A stretch of DNA of 64,000 nucleotides from an uncultured Ruminiclostridium sp. (GTDB lineage: Bacteria; Bacillota; Clostridia; Oscillospirales; Ruminococcaceae), in NCBI GenBank assembly GCA_947627695.1, contig CANQXF010000006.1, forward strand, positions 1 to 64,000, given 5' to 3'. This document shows, piece after piece, positions 8,787-17,561 of the stretch (position 1 is its first letter; each line of letters begins with the position of its first letter). The notes under the pieces were generated by a model. The model made no database searches. It had not been told where the DNA came from and was given only the letters and a program-made list of their open reading frames with translations. Made by a program: the position numbers and the translations under genes.

Positions 8787-8970
8787 ATCATCACCTATTT
8801 TTAATATAGCATATTTCAACTGCATCTTCAACAAGGATAGCAGATTTTATATAGAAATAAGCAAATTTTCACATATTGCCCAAATCGACAAAACAGAAAT
8901 CAGTTATTTTGGCAAAGATCTGCGGTGCTGTTCTCACAATTAAAGCCGATAATACATTATTCTGAAAAGA

Positions 8971-9060
8971 GAAAAGCCGTTACATCTTAAAGTAAGACGT
9001 AACAGCTTTATGCTGTAAAAAGGTGATCCACGATTATGTATACAAGAGTATTTCTCAATG
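8971..9060. repeat. Direct repeat E2 (copy of E1 at 5152-5245)
   Basis: 'AAAAGCCGTTACATCTTAAA' and 'GTGATCCACGATTAT' mirror E1 in the same orientation. The terminator stem has decayed (AAGACGTAACAGCTTTA), so this copy is probably not functional. The rest of the gap 8787-9088 shows nothing else I can identify. Confidence 0.6.
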
Positions 9061-9088
9061 GTTTTGTGACTACTCTACAAATTGAAAT

Positions 9089-9499
9089 TTATAACTTATC
9101 ATAAGTCCCCAATTTATGTATAACACCCACCTGCGTTTCCAACGTCTTGCCCGTATCGGGATTAATCGGCCTGTGAATATTGTACAGATACCCCGTTTTG
9201 CCGTAACGTCCGAGTTTATCGGCATTATAATGTTCTTCGTCCATATGAAATCCTATTATTTTTGCACAGAAAACATAATGATCGCCGACCTCCGACACTT
9301 CCTTTGCCCATTCAAGCTCACATTCCAGATTTAGAAAACACTCTTTGATAAGCGGAGCATTGACCTTTGATGCAGGAACGGCAGTAAGTCCCGCAGCAGT
9401 TATTTCGTCCTTGTCATAGTCATTGTTTTTGATAGTTGACATACATTTCATAAAAACATCTATACTTGGAAAATTCACGGCAAACTGTTTGGTTTTCAT
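9089..9499 (-). pseudogene. Flavin reductase-like protein lacking its N-terminus
   Basis: 136 residues matching the C-terminal two thirds of the flavin reductase (flavoredoxin-like) family: 'KTKQFAVNFPSIDVFMKCMS', 'NLECELEWAKEVSEVGDHYV' and 'YNADKLGRYGKTGYLYNIHR'. Family members normally have about 50 more N-terminal residues carrying the 'MTASWG' flavin-binding segment. No ribosome-binding site precedes the first Met. I read it as a truncated remnant. A bidirectional hairpin lies upstream at 9529-9557. Confidence 0.65.
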
Positions 9500-9528
9500 A
9501 CTGAAGTTTTACGGCGGAATATAAAAAC

Positions 9529-9557
9529 AAGCGGGAAAGTGAACGGCTTTCCCGCTT
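9529..9557. terminator. Bidirectional hairpin
   Basis: AAGCGGGAAAG (9529-9539) pairs with CTTTCCCGCTT (9547-9557). The gap 9558-9770 shows no gene I can support. Confidence 0.55.
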
Positions 9558-9773
9558 TATATTTCCACAGTAATTATCAATACTCCACACTCAGCTGCGG
9601 CGGTTATAGTACAAAAAAAGAAACGTATCTGTTGATTTATTTAACTAATGAAATATTGGAAAATGATCAAAAATTGAGTGCGCCATTAGTGCGCCATTTG
9701 CAAAAAATACGCTGTATGAGAGTAAACGACGCAAAACGTTAAAAGCTGCAAAACCGCGCTACAAAAGGATTTG

Positions 9774-10204
9774 ATTAACTCAGCCGAATACGGTAAAAAG
9801 GCAGGTGAGCCACTGGCGGACAAGGAGAACATCGGTCGTGAATATGTGACGCTGGACGATCTGACCGAGCGTGATATGGCAAAAAACGATCCTGCCCTTT
9901 TCCTTCAGCTTCATAAGCCTCCTGTTCTTATTGATGAGGTCCAATATGCGCCTGAATTGTTCACATATATAAAGATCCATATTGACAAGAACCATAATCC
10001 CGGTGATTTCTGGCTTACCGGGTCGCAGATATTCCGACTTATGCAGGGCGTGCAGGAATCGCTTGCAGTCTGCATATGTCGCCCATGTCGCATCGGGAAA
10101 TTATCGGAGCCCCATGCGTGCCGTTTACGACGGATATGGAGAGGTTCCTTGAAGAGCGAAATCAGATACATTCTCTGTATAACAGAGCAATTCAGCGCAT
10201 TTGA
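9774..10204 (+). pseudogene. Fragment of a second AAA ATPase, frameshifted
   Basis: Reads 'GREYVTLDDLTERDMAKNDP', 'LIDEVQYAPELFTYIKIHID' and 'GDFWLTGSQIFRLMQGVQES', which are the Walker B/sensor section of DUF4143-linked ATPases. The P-loop part is absent. Near 10075 the frame shifts and continues 'SHREIIGAPCVPFTTDMERF' to a stop at 10204. A further open tail to about 10291 (MKIRIAGEVIDGKLTLT) belongs to something I do not recognise. Clearly a dead fragment. Confidence 0.7.
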
Positions 10205-10356
10205 CAAGGATAATCTCATCGTGCCGATCCGGATGATATGAAAATCAGAATTGCGGGCGAAGTTATAGACGGCAAGCTGACCCTCACTTAAAACGAGTAC
10301 AAGCGTTCTGAGGGAGGGCTTTTTTCTGTCAAATTTTGCTCCTTTCAAAATACAAA

Positions 10357-10390
10357 AATAAAAGAGCCTTTTTCAAGGCTCTTTTATTAT
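10357..10390. terminator. Bidirectional terminator
   Basis: AATAAAAGAGCC (10357-10368) pairs with GGCTCTTTTATT (10377-10388). It includes the stop codon of the minus-strand ATPase gene. Confidence 0.75.
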
Positions 10391-11811
10391 AATATTGTGA
10401 AGTCGGATCTCTCCCCGCCCGCCGAATTGTCGTAAATAAACTGATAATACGGAATATGGACTATGCCGTTCTGGTCTGTAAAGCATTGGTCTCTGGTAAG
10501 AAGGATTTTTTCAAAATCCTTCGGTAAATCATCAAAATGAAGCTCGCTTGCAGATTGATTTCTTATGTCGAACGCAACTGCAAATCTTTGAGCGTAGTTT
10601 ACGTAATACGTTTCACGCTCAGTGCCGGAAGTTTTGTTTGCGTCGGCGTGATATTCGTAGCAAAAATCCTGCGGCAAAAGTCCCCTTACCTGACATTCTG
10701 CAATGCCGCCTAGAATATCGCCTTTAATTGCGAAAGGAAATTGGTCTCCTAACACTTCTTTGATAATTTCAGCGTAAAACATAGGGTATTTTATACATAT
10801 ATTAACTCTGCTGAAAAGGTCGTTTTTGTTTTTTATCTTGTTCTTATCCAATCTGCATAGATCTTTTCCCACATCAATGATGTTTTCAAAATTATGCGTT
10901 TCATCAGAAACGTATGTCAAAGTAACAAGACCGCATTTCTGTAAAAAGACAAAGCCTTGTTTAAGCGTTTCAAAATCAGTAGAAGAATAGCCTGTGATAC
11001 GCTGTGAAAATATATCATCGATTTTTTGGCGCACAGTATCTGAGCCTGCCGCTTGGTAAGCGTCTTTTAAGAAAAATCTGATTTTTCTGAGCAAACAGTC
11101 TTTGTCAAAAAAATTTTGCAATGACGGACGGTCTGCTTGCGCGATCAATGCCGAATATAAGATATTTTTCAGAGTTTGAACGTCAAGAGAATCACAGTTG
11201 TTGTTTAATATTATATTACTTGTCTTGTGATTTGACTGCACCGTTTCTTCCAAGCAGCCTTTCAAATACGTATCAAGAGAAACAAAATCACCGTAAAATT
11301 CTCTTGTTCCCAAAATATAGTCATTATATGTTTTTTCGGAAACTTCGTTTATTCCTTGAAACGCAAGCCATTCAGGGTAACTCAGAAAGTCCGCATATAT
11401 AAACATTGCATTTCCCGCAAAAGACCTGCTTGCCCACGCTTCTAAAGCAACAGATTGACTTCCTGTAAATACCACCTTTGTGTTGGTGTTTTTGCAATCT
11501 GTATAAGCGTTTGCAATTTTCGCAATCATCTTTTCGGGAAGAAGCAAGTAAGTGGTTTCGTCAATAAGAAATATTCTCTTTTCGTTAGCTCGTATGCTGT
11601 CTGTAATCTTATCGATCAAATCAACGTGATCATCTTCGCCCATTGCTTTTACGTCATAATATTCAGCTCCTTCCAATTGTGAGGCAAGCTGTTTCATACA
11701 AACAGTTTTTCCTGTTTTTCTTGCGCCTAAAAGGAAGGTCACGCTGCTTTCCTGTGTTGACTTTTCCACCGCATAATAAAAATTTCTTTTGAATTTATAT
11801 CCCGAACTCAT
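10387..11811 (-). CDS. AAA-family ATPase, function unknown
   Basis: About 474 residues from ATG 11811 (AAGGTAAAATT upstream). P-loop 'TFLLGARKTGKTVCMKQLAS' lies near residue 25, Walker B 'KRIFLIDETTYL' near 95, and sensor-1-like 'TKVVFTGSQSVALEAW' near 130. The C-terminal half ends with a restriction-like section ('YYVNYAQRFAVAFDIRNQSA'), as in the broad DUF4143/archaeal ATPase group. Family members often sit in accessory regions and their cellular role is generally not known. Unlike the two broken ATPases nearby it is intact. Its upstream region lies in repeat R2. Confidence 0.7.
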   Translation of the reverse strand: MSSGYKFKRNFYYAVEKSTQESSVTFLLGARKTGKTVCMKQLASQLEGAEYYDVKAMGEDDHVDLIDKITDSIRANEKRIFLIDETTYLLLPEKMIAKIANAYTDCKNTNTKVVFTGSQSVALEAWASRSFAGNAMFIYADFLSYPEWLAFQGINEVSEKTYNDYILGTREFYGDFVSLDTYLKGCLEETVQSNHKTSNIILNNNCDSLDVQTLKNILYSALIAQADRPSLQNFFDKDCLLRKIRFFLKDAYQAAGSDTVRQKIDDIFSQRITGYSSTDFETLKQGFVFLQKCGLVTLTYVSDETHNFENIIDVGKDLCRLDKNKIKNKNDLFSRVNICIKYPMFYAEIIKEVLGDQFPFAIKGDILGGIAECQVRGLLPQDFCYEYHADANKTSGTERETYYVNYAQRFAVAFDIRNQSASELHFDDLPKDFEKILLTRDQCFTDQNGIVHIPYYQFIYDNSAGGERSDFTIL

Positions 11812-11821
11812 AATTTTACCT

Positions 11822-11976
11822 TTCTTTATCACAAAAGAACAAACGACAAAGCCTTTTCAAGTTTATAATATCATTCTTTGTGCCTGTTGTCAATTGTGCA
11901 GGGCTGCGACCGCTGACGGTCAAGCCGTCACCGCATTACGTTCCAATAATTTTTATTCGGTCGGTTCGCTTGCCGC
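11822..11976. repeat. Direct repeat R2 (copy of R1 at 2274-2420)
   Basis: See R1. This copy joins the promoter side of the AAA ATPase to the 3' end of the recombinase remnant, which suggests that R1 was once part of a similar unit. Confidence 0.7.
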
Positions 11977-12058
11977 CTCAGCGTCAGCTTCTTCAACATG
12001 GTGCAGATATATGTTTGTCGTCTTGACATTGCCGTGTCCCAATCGGCTCCAAACCTGT
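11953..12058 (-). pseudogene. C-terminal remnant of a tyrosine recombinase (integrase)
   Basis: Minus strand, ending at TAA 11955-11953. The tail reads 'RLGHGNVKTTNIYLHHVEEA' followed by DAEAASEPTE. The LGH...TT..Y.H motif is the active-site end of phage/transposon integrases, including the nucleophilic Tyr. An in-frame stop precedes it at about 12058, and further upstream a shifted frame gives MHAANVSAL-like residues. Only the tail survives. It marks the region as a former integrative element. Confidence 0.65.
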
Positions 12059-12156
12059 CAAGCGCTGATACGTTAGCCGCATGAACTGACGCACAGAAAA
12101 CCCGAAAACAGCTCGCCGAAGCAAAGAATCGATTAAAAAGAAACGGAATTAACGGT

Positions 12157-12185
12157 TTGACAAACGGTAAACGATATATTATAAT
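12157..12185 (+). promoter_or_regulatory. Promoter of the RelB-like antitoxin pseudogene
   Basis: TTGACA (12157-12162), 17-bp spacer, TATAAT (12180-12185). Consensus-like and still intact. Confidence 0.7.
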
Positions 12186-12241
12186 GCACTTAGAAAAGAA
12201 AGCAGATGTACTAAGCAAACAAGCAGGAAAGGAGCGATTTT

Positions 12242-12500
12242 ATGAAGCCTGATATGGTTACCTGCTCGTTCGTAATGAACAGAAACGTGTACAACGCGTT
12301 CAAGAGCGTTGTAAACAAGCATAAACAGAACGTCAAGGGGGAGCATCGTGCAGTATATGCAGAGCGTTATCCGATATAATACTCCGAATGCCGACACTAT
12401 TTTAGCCATATGGGAAGCGGAAGCCCTGAAAAAAGGCCCGAATAAGCACGTTTACAATTCGTTCAGCGAGGTCCTGGAGGAGTTAGCGGACGATGAGTAA
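12242..12500 (+). pseudogene. RelB/DinJ-like antitoxin, frameshifted
   Basis: ATG 12242 behind AGGAAAGGAG. The first frame reads MKPDMVTCSFVMNRNVYNAF and later KSVVNKHKQNVKG, then goes out of frame at a G5 run near 12332. Removing one G continues as SIVQYMQSVIRYNTPNADTI and then, after 10 residues, ALKKGPNKHVYNSFSEVLEE to the stop at 12500. The C-terminal 'YNSFSEVLEEL-DDE' is typical of RelB/DinJ-type antitoxins. No partner toxin gene is visible downstream, so the module is a remnant. Confidence 0.6.
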
Positions 12501-12573
12501 CACGGTGTTGTTCTGACTTCAATATTCAGAATTTGAAAATGATCGTACACGCTTCCTCCCCGAAAGAAACGTC

Positions 12574-12602
12574 TTGACAATCCCTCTTTTTTGTGCTATG
12601 GT
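12574..12602 (+). promoter_or_regulatory. Promoter of the first MATE gene
   Basis: TTGACA (12574-12579), 17-bp spacer, TATGGT (12597-12602); the start codon is 44 bp downstream of the -10. Confidence 0.65.
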
Positions 12603-12645
12603 AAGCAACGACGGTTATTTATCAGAAAATATACGGGAGCATTCT

Positions 12646-14016
12646 ATGACGCTAACAAAAAATATGACAGCGGGTTCTCCCCTGCGCATACTTTTTTTCT
12701 TTGCCCTGCCGCTTATGGTGGGCAACGTGTTTCAACAGCTTTATACCATGGTGGATTCAATGATAGTCGGCAAGGTGCTGGGTCTGAACGCGCTGGCGGC
12801 GATAGGCAACGGCGAGTGGCTCAACTGGCTTGTTTTAAGTCTGGTGCAGGGCTTTGCGCAGGGCTTTTCCATTCGTCTTGCGCAGAATTTCGGAGCAGGC
12901 GATGAAAACAGCTTCAGAAAGACCTACGTCACCTCTCTCAAGCTATCCGTTTTCTGCACGATAGGGATAGTTTGCTTTGCGTTTGCGGCGCTGCGTCCTA
13001 TTTTGCGCCTGCTGAATACTCCATCGGAGATATTCCCCATAACCGTGACATATTTAAGCGTCATCTTCGCAGGCGTGCCTATTGTTATGGCGTATAATTT
13101 TCTGGCGTCGGTACTGCGTGCTGTGGGCGACAGCAAAACGCCTCTGCGCGCTATGATCTTGGCTTCGCTGTGCAATATCGTGCTGGATCTGCTTTTTGTG
13201 ATAGTTTTTCGCTGGGGAGTAGCAGGTGCGGCGGCGGCAACGCTTATCGGTCAGGCATTGTCTGCGCTGATATGTTATTTATCTTTGAGAAAGCTGGACA
13301 TAGTGCGTGTGCCGAAAGATGAGCGCACTTCCGAAAAAGGGCTTTCAAAAAAGCTGTTAAAGCTGGCTATGCCGTTTGCGTTCCAGAACCTGATAATTTC
13401 GGTAGGCGGACTGGTAGTACAGTTTGTCATAAACGGTTACGGCGTTTTGTATATAGCGGGCTTTACAGCGACGAACAAGCTGTACGGTATCCTTGAGATA
13501 GCCGCTATCTCCTACGGCTTTGCGCTCACTACCTATGTGGGACAGAATTATGGCGCAAATAAGCTGAAACGCGTCAACAAAGGCGTTCACACAGGCGCAT
13601 TGATGGGCGTTGCGACAGCCGCGGTCATAAGCGTGATGATGTTTCTTTTCGGCAAGTACATAGTTGGCGCATTTATTTCAGGTGAACCTGCTGACGCCGC
13701 GGCAACGGTGGATATCGCATATCACTATCTCTGCATTATGTCGGCGTTTTTGCCTGTGCTTTACATTCTGCATATTTACCGTTCCTCCCTGCAAGGGCTC
13801 GGCGATACGATAATGCCTATGGTATCAGGCGCGGCGGAGCTTGTTATGCGTATATCCACCATATTTTTTCTTCCGTGGCTGATAGGCACGGAGGGACTTT
13901 TCTGGGCGGAAGTCCTTGCCTGGGCGGGAGCAGATATAGTGTTAGTCATAAGCTATTACGTCAGAATGGCGGGAATAAAAAAGCTGAGCTGTTCATTGCC
14001 TGAAAATAAAACATAG
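12646..14016 (+). CDS. MATE-family efflux transporter
   Basis: About 456 residues from ATG 12646 (GGGAG upstream). Twelve predicted membrane helices. MATE hallmarks: 'ALPLMVGNVFQQLYTMVDSM' in helix 1, 'FGAGDENSFRKTY', the repeat-2 counterpart 'LAMPFAFQNLIISVGGLVVQ' and 'YGVLYIAGFTATNKLYGILE'. The family exports cationic drugs and other small molecules in exchange for Na+ or H+. A second MATE of a different subgroup lies 2 kb downstream. Ends at an intrinsic terminator, so it is a single-gene unit. Confidence 0.93.
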   Translation: MTLTKNMTAGSPLRILFFFALPLMVGNVFQQLYTMVDSMIVGKVLGLNALAAIGNGEWLNWLVLSLVQGFAQGFSIRLAQNFGAGDENSFRKTYVTSLKLSVFCTIGIVCFAFAALRPILRLLNTPSEIFPITVTYLSVIFAGVPIVMAYNFLASVLRAVGDSKTPLRAMILASLCNIVLDLLFVIVFRWGVAGAAAATLIGQALSALICYLSLRKLDIVRVPKDERTSEKGLSKKLLKLAMPFAFQNLIISVGGLVVQFVINGYGVLYIAGFTATNKLYGILEIAAISYGFALTTYVGQNYGANKLKRVNKGVHTGALMGVATAAVISVMMFLFGKYIVGAFISGEPADAAATVDIAYHYLCIMSAFLPVLYILHIYRSSLQGLGDTIMPMVSGAAELVMRISTIFFLPWLIGTEGLFWAEVLAWAGADIVLVISYYVRMAGIKKLSCSLPENKT

Positions 14017-14052
14017 CTTCTGATTAAATATATTTTAAGGGAAAAAGCGCCT

Positions 14053-14077
14053 GCGCCGTATGCACGGCGTTTTTTTA
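14053..14077 (+). terminator. Intrinsic terminator of MATE gene
   Basis: CGCCGT (14054-14059) / ACGGCG (14064-14069) followed by T7. Confidence 0.8.
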
Positions 14078-14181
14078 CTTTCCCTTGCCTTGATACAGCC
14101 TTGACATTACCGCCGAAAGAGCGTAAAATAAACATTGATAAAAAGCCGAAAGCGGCAACGTAACCGCATGGGAGGACAAAA

Positions 14182-14673
14182 ATGCACGAGATAAAGCTGA
14201 AAATACAAGAGGAAAAGGACCTGTACGACCCCTTTGACGAAAGCTGCCGTACGCTGAACAGTGACGTTGCGGACTATCTTTCAAGGCAGTACGGCAGGCA
14301 GGAGATAGGCGAGGACACTGTCTTGAAAATAAAATGCTACGGCCCCGTTGATTTTGAACGGGTAAAGGGCGCATTTCAGGAAACGATACGGGAGCAGGAA
14401 CGACACAACGCCGCCCAGAAAAAGCTGAACATTATAAAACAGCTGTGGCTGCTTTGTATCGGCGTGGTATTCGTGGCGGCGGCGATACTTCTGGACGGAA
14501 TTATCGGTTCAGTTCCCGTGGAGCTTATCTCGATTGTAGGCTCCTTTGCGGTATGGGAGGCGGCAAACATCTGGATAGTGGAAAATCCCCGCGTCCGCCT
14601 TGCCAAGCGCACGTTGAAGCGGCTCAACTCCACAAGGATAGTGGTGGAGCAAGCCGAAGATACGACCGAATGA
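14182..14673 (+). CDS. Small membrane protein of unknown function
   Basis: 163 residues behind GGGAGG. Residues 1-90 are soluble and charged (MHEIKLKIQEEKDLYDPFDE...). Two membrane helices follow near 95-135 ('LWLLCIGVVFVAAAILLDGI' and 'VELISIVGSFAVWEAANIWI'), then a basic tail 'RLAKRTLKRLNS'. I do not recognise the family. It is 22 bp upstream of a DUF389 protein, probably co-transcribed and perhaps a partner at the membrane. Confidence 0.75.
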   Translation: MHEIKLKIQEEKDLYDPFDESCRTLNSDVADYLSRQYGRQEIGEDTVLKIKCYGPVDFERVKGAFQETIREQERHNAAQKKLNIIKQLWLLCIGVVFVAAAILLDGIIGSVPVELISIVGSFAVWEAANIWIVENPRVRLAKRTLKRLNSTRIVVEQAEDTTE

Positions 14674-14695
14674 ATTTCAAAAAGGACAGATAAAA

Positions 14696-16048
14696 ATGGA
14701 CAGCGAAACAAAAAAACATTCAATAAAGACCTATTTCCATAACCTCCTTGATATGCGCAGCAATATGCTGTCATACGACGAGCTTCACGATATGATGGAG
14801 GAAAACACGGTCATTCACGGCGCAAATATGTGGATACTTATGCTGGCGATACTAATAGCCTCTATCGGGCTGAACGTCAACTCCACAGCGGTGATAATCG
14901 GCGCTATGCTCATCTCTCCGCTGATGAGTGGTATCCTCACTATCGGCTATTCCCTTGCCATTCACGACCTTGCTATGCTGAGAAAGGCGGCGGCACGCTT
15001 CGGCACTCAGGTGATGATAAGTCTTATCGCCTCCACCATATACTTCGCCCTATCTCCCCTTAATGTGGCGACTGAGGAAATGATAGCCCGCACCAGCCCT
15101 ACCATATGGGACGTGCTGATAGCATTGTTCGGCGGAATTGCAGGCAGTATCGGCAACACCAGAAAGAAGACCAGCAACGTTATCCCGGGCGTAGCTATCG
15201 CAACGGCGCTTATGCCGCCCCTTTGCACGGTGGGCTACGGCATAGCCACGGGGCAGCTCAACTTCGTTCTGGGAGCATTTTACCTTTTCGCAATAAACAC
15301 GCTGTTCATCGCTCTTTCAGCGCTTATCGTCACAAAGCTGTTAGGCGTTCCTGTGAGGGAAGAGCTTGATACGAAGCGGAAAAAGCGCATAAATCACATA
15401 ATCAAGGCATTGATAGTGATAACGGTGATACCCAGCATAATCGGCGGAGCGTACACGGTGTACCTTTCCGTGCTGGACAGCAACGTTTCAAATTATCTTA
15501 AGTCGGAATTTGTCTTTGCGGACACTCAGCTTGTGCAGAGCAGTGCGGACAATCAGAACAAAGTCATCTCCGTTTCCCTTGTGGGAACTCAGCTTTCCGA
15601 CCAGAGGATATCCGAGCTTGAACAAAAACTTGCGGATTACGACCTTTCGGGCTACACCCTCAAAGTTACCCAGAACAAAACGGTGGAGGGCGCAGACAGC
15701 GACAAGGTGACAATTGCCGTTCAGGAAAACACCATTCATCAGCTCCAGGAGGAGCTTCAGGCGGAAAAGGAGAAAAACGAGGCTTTATCTCAGGATATGA
15801 AAGACCGTATCGACTGCAAACAGCTTTCCGAAAAGACCTCTGACATATTCACAAAGCTGGATAAGGTAAGCTGCGGGCTGATGTACGGCGAAAACGGAAC
15901 CTCACTTCTCCTGACCGCCGAGGCGACAACTTCTCTTACCGACGACGAGCTTACAACCATAGAAAACTTCCTTAAAACGGAAAGCGGCGTTTCCTCCGTA
16001 ACATTGGAAATACAGCCCCCTGAGCAGGAAACTCCTCCCGAAGAATAA
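14696..16048 (+). CDS. DUF389 / TIGR00341-type membrane protein
   Basis: 450 residues. The N-terminal half is the DUF389 hydrophobic domain: 'ASIGLNVNSTAVIIGAMLIS', 'PLMSGILTIGYSLAIHDLAM' and 'GIAGSIGNTRKKTSNVIPGV' followed by AIATALMPPLCTVGYG. Five or six membrane helices. The C-terminal half is soluble, with a coiled coil near residues 345-370 ('HQLQEELQAEKEKNEALSQD') and a Pro/Glu tail. No function is established for the family. Follows the 163-residue membrane protein by 22 bp. Confidence 0.9.
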   Translation: MDSETKKHSIKTYFHNLLDMRSNMLSYDELHDMMEENTVIHGANMWILMLAILIASIGLNVNSTAVIIGAMLISPLMSGILTIGYSLAIHDLAMLRKAAARFGTQVMISLIASTIYFALSPLNVATEEMIARTSPTIWDVLIALFGGIAGSIGNTRKKTSNVIPGVAIATALMPPLCTVGYGIATGQLNFVLGAFYLFAINTLFIALSALIVTKLLGVPVREELDTKRKKRINHIIKALIVITVIPSIIGGAYTVYLSVLDSNVSNYLKSEFVFADTQLVQSSADNQNKVISVSLVGTQLSDQRISELEQKLADYDLSGYTLKVTQNKTVEGADSDKVTIAVQENTIHQLQEELQAEKEKNEALSQDMKDRIDCKQLSEKTSDIFTKLDKVSCGLMYGENGTSLLLTAEATTSLTDDELTTIENFLKTESGVSSVTLEIQPPEQETPPEE

Positions 16049-16067
16049 AACAGAAACGAGAAAACCT

Positions 16068-17432
16068 ATGCAAAAGAAGACAGACCTTACAAACGGCGCT
16101 ATCGGGCGCCAGATAATAAAATACGCCGTTCCCCTTGCCGCAACTGGGATATTGCAGCAGCTTTTCAACGCTGCGGACCTTGCGGTAGTGGGTCAGATTC
16201 CCGGGGATTTCGGCAAATCCGCAATGGCGGCGGTAGGCGGCAACGCCCCCGTTATCTCACTGTTAGTGAATTTTTTCGTGGGGATATCCCTCGGAAGCAA
16301 CGTCATCATTGCCAAAGCTATCGGTCAGCGCAACCAAAAGGTCACCTCAAAAGCCGTACATACCTCCGTCATTTTCGCCCTTTTAGGCGGTATCCTTATG
16401 ACCGCAATTGGCGAGCTTATAGCAGAGGGCGTTGTGAAAATGCTGGACGTTCCCGCAGAAGTGTTTGATATGGCAGTTAAGTATCTTCGCATTTATTTTC
16501 TGGGAATGCCCGTGATACTGCTGTACAACTTTGAATCTGCAATTTTCCGAAGCTGCGGCAACACAAAGATACCGCTGGCGGCGCTTGCGGTATCAGGCGT
16601 TCTGAACGTTCTGCTAAACCTGTTTTTCGTAATGGTATTGGGAATGGACGTGGACGGCGTTGCGGCGGCGACCGTTCTTTCCAACCTGTTCAGCGCGATA
16701 ATCCTGTTTATCTGCCTTGTAAAGACAAAGCTGGAGGTAAAGCTTACGCCAAAACAGCTGCGCATAGACGGCAGGACGCTCTTGAACATTCTTAAAATAG
16801 GCGTCCCGTCGGGAATACAAAGTATGATATTCTCCCTTGCCAACATAGTGGTGCAGACCTCGGTGAACAGCCTTGGCACTACAGTTATGGCGGCGTCCTC
16901 GGCGGCGTACAATCTGGAGATATTCGCTTATTACGTGATGAACTCCTTCGGTCAGACCTGCACCACCTTCGTGGGGCAGAACTACGGCGCGGGAAAAGCC
17001 GACAGGTGCAAAAAATCCCTTAAAATGTGCATTATAGAAAGCTATATCGCAACTGCGGCAAGCTGCGGGCTTATCCTGCTTTTCGGAAAAACCCTCTTGT
17101 CCGTGTTCAACGGGGATATAGAAGTGATAAACACAGGCTATATACGCCTTGAATATATCTTCTTCGCATATATTTTCAGCGTTCCGCAGGAGGTATTGTC
17201 AGGGTATCTGCGCGGCTTCGGAATGTCGATTATTCCCGCCTTGTGCGCCGTGTTCGGCATTTGCGGCATACGCCTTGCGTGGATGTTCACGGTGTTCAAA
17301 TGGTACCCCTCGTTTACCACTATTATGCAGGTCTACCCCCTGAGCCTTGGAGCGACTGCGATAGCGATACTGATAATGACCCTCATTATCCGACCGTCAA
17401 AGCGGTTTGCCGTTCAGCAGAGTACTCAGTAA
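16068..17432 (+). CDS. MATE-family efflux transporter (second)
   Basis: 454 residues, twelve helices: 'PLAATGILQQLFNAADLAVV' in helix 1, 'GNAPVISLLVNFFVGISLGS', 'VPSGIQSMIFSLANIVVQTS' in the second half and 'FVGQNYGAGKADR'. It belongs to a different MATE subgroup from the one at 12646: the insertion 'QIPGDFGKSAMAAVG' is absent there. Weak ribosome-binding site; 19 bp after DUF389, so probably the last gene of a three-gene operon. Ends at an intrinsic terminator. Confidence 0.93.
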   Translation: MQKKTDLTNGAIGRQIIKYAVPLAATGILQQLFNAADLAVVGQIPGDFGKSAMAAVGGNAPVISLLVNFFVGISLGSNVIIAKAIGQRNQKVTSKAVHTSVIFALLGGILMTAIGELIAEGVVKMLDVPAEVFDMAVKYLRIYFLGMPVILLYNFESAIFRSCGNTKIPLAALAVSGVLNVLLNLFFVMVLGMDVDGVAAATVLSNLFSAIILFICLVKTKLEVKLTPKQLRIDGRTLLNILKIGVPSGIQSMIFSLANIVVQTSVNSLGTTVMAASSAAYNLEIFAYYVMNSFGQTCTTFVGQNYGAGKADRCKKSLKMCIIESYIATAASCGLILLFGKTLLSVFNGDIEVINTGYIRLEYIFFAYIFSVPQEVLSGYLRGFGMSIIPALCAVFGICGIRLAWMFTVFKWYPSFTTIMQVYPLSLGATAIAILIMTLIIRPSKRFAVQQSTQ

Positions 17433-17456
17433 AACGTAACAAGATAAATAACAACA

Positions 17457-17484
17457 GAAAACGGCAGTCTGCCGTTTTCTTTTT
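17457..17484 (+). terminator. Intrinsic terminator of the DUF389-MATE operon
   Basis: GAAAACGGCA (17457-17466) / TGCCGTTTTC (17470-17479) then TTTT. Confidence 0.8.
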
Positions 17485-17495
17485 ATCCCTATATA

Positions 17496-17525
17496 TTGAC
17501 AACGGACGAGCAGTGATGATATAAT
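17496..17525 (+). promoter_or_regulatory. Promoter of the solute-binding/kinase operon
   Basis: TTGACA (17496-17501), 18-bp spacer, TATAAT (17520-17525); start codon at 17562. Confidence 0.75.
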
Positions 17526-17561
17526 AATAGTGTGTATATTTTTATCATCAGAGGTCTTTCA

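Noticed and set aside
11928-12218. Minus-strand 96-residue protein over the recombinase tail
   Set aside because: It is a shifted frame of the integrase remnant; the frame with the LGH-TT-Y motif is the meaningful one.
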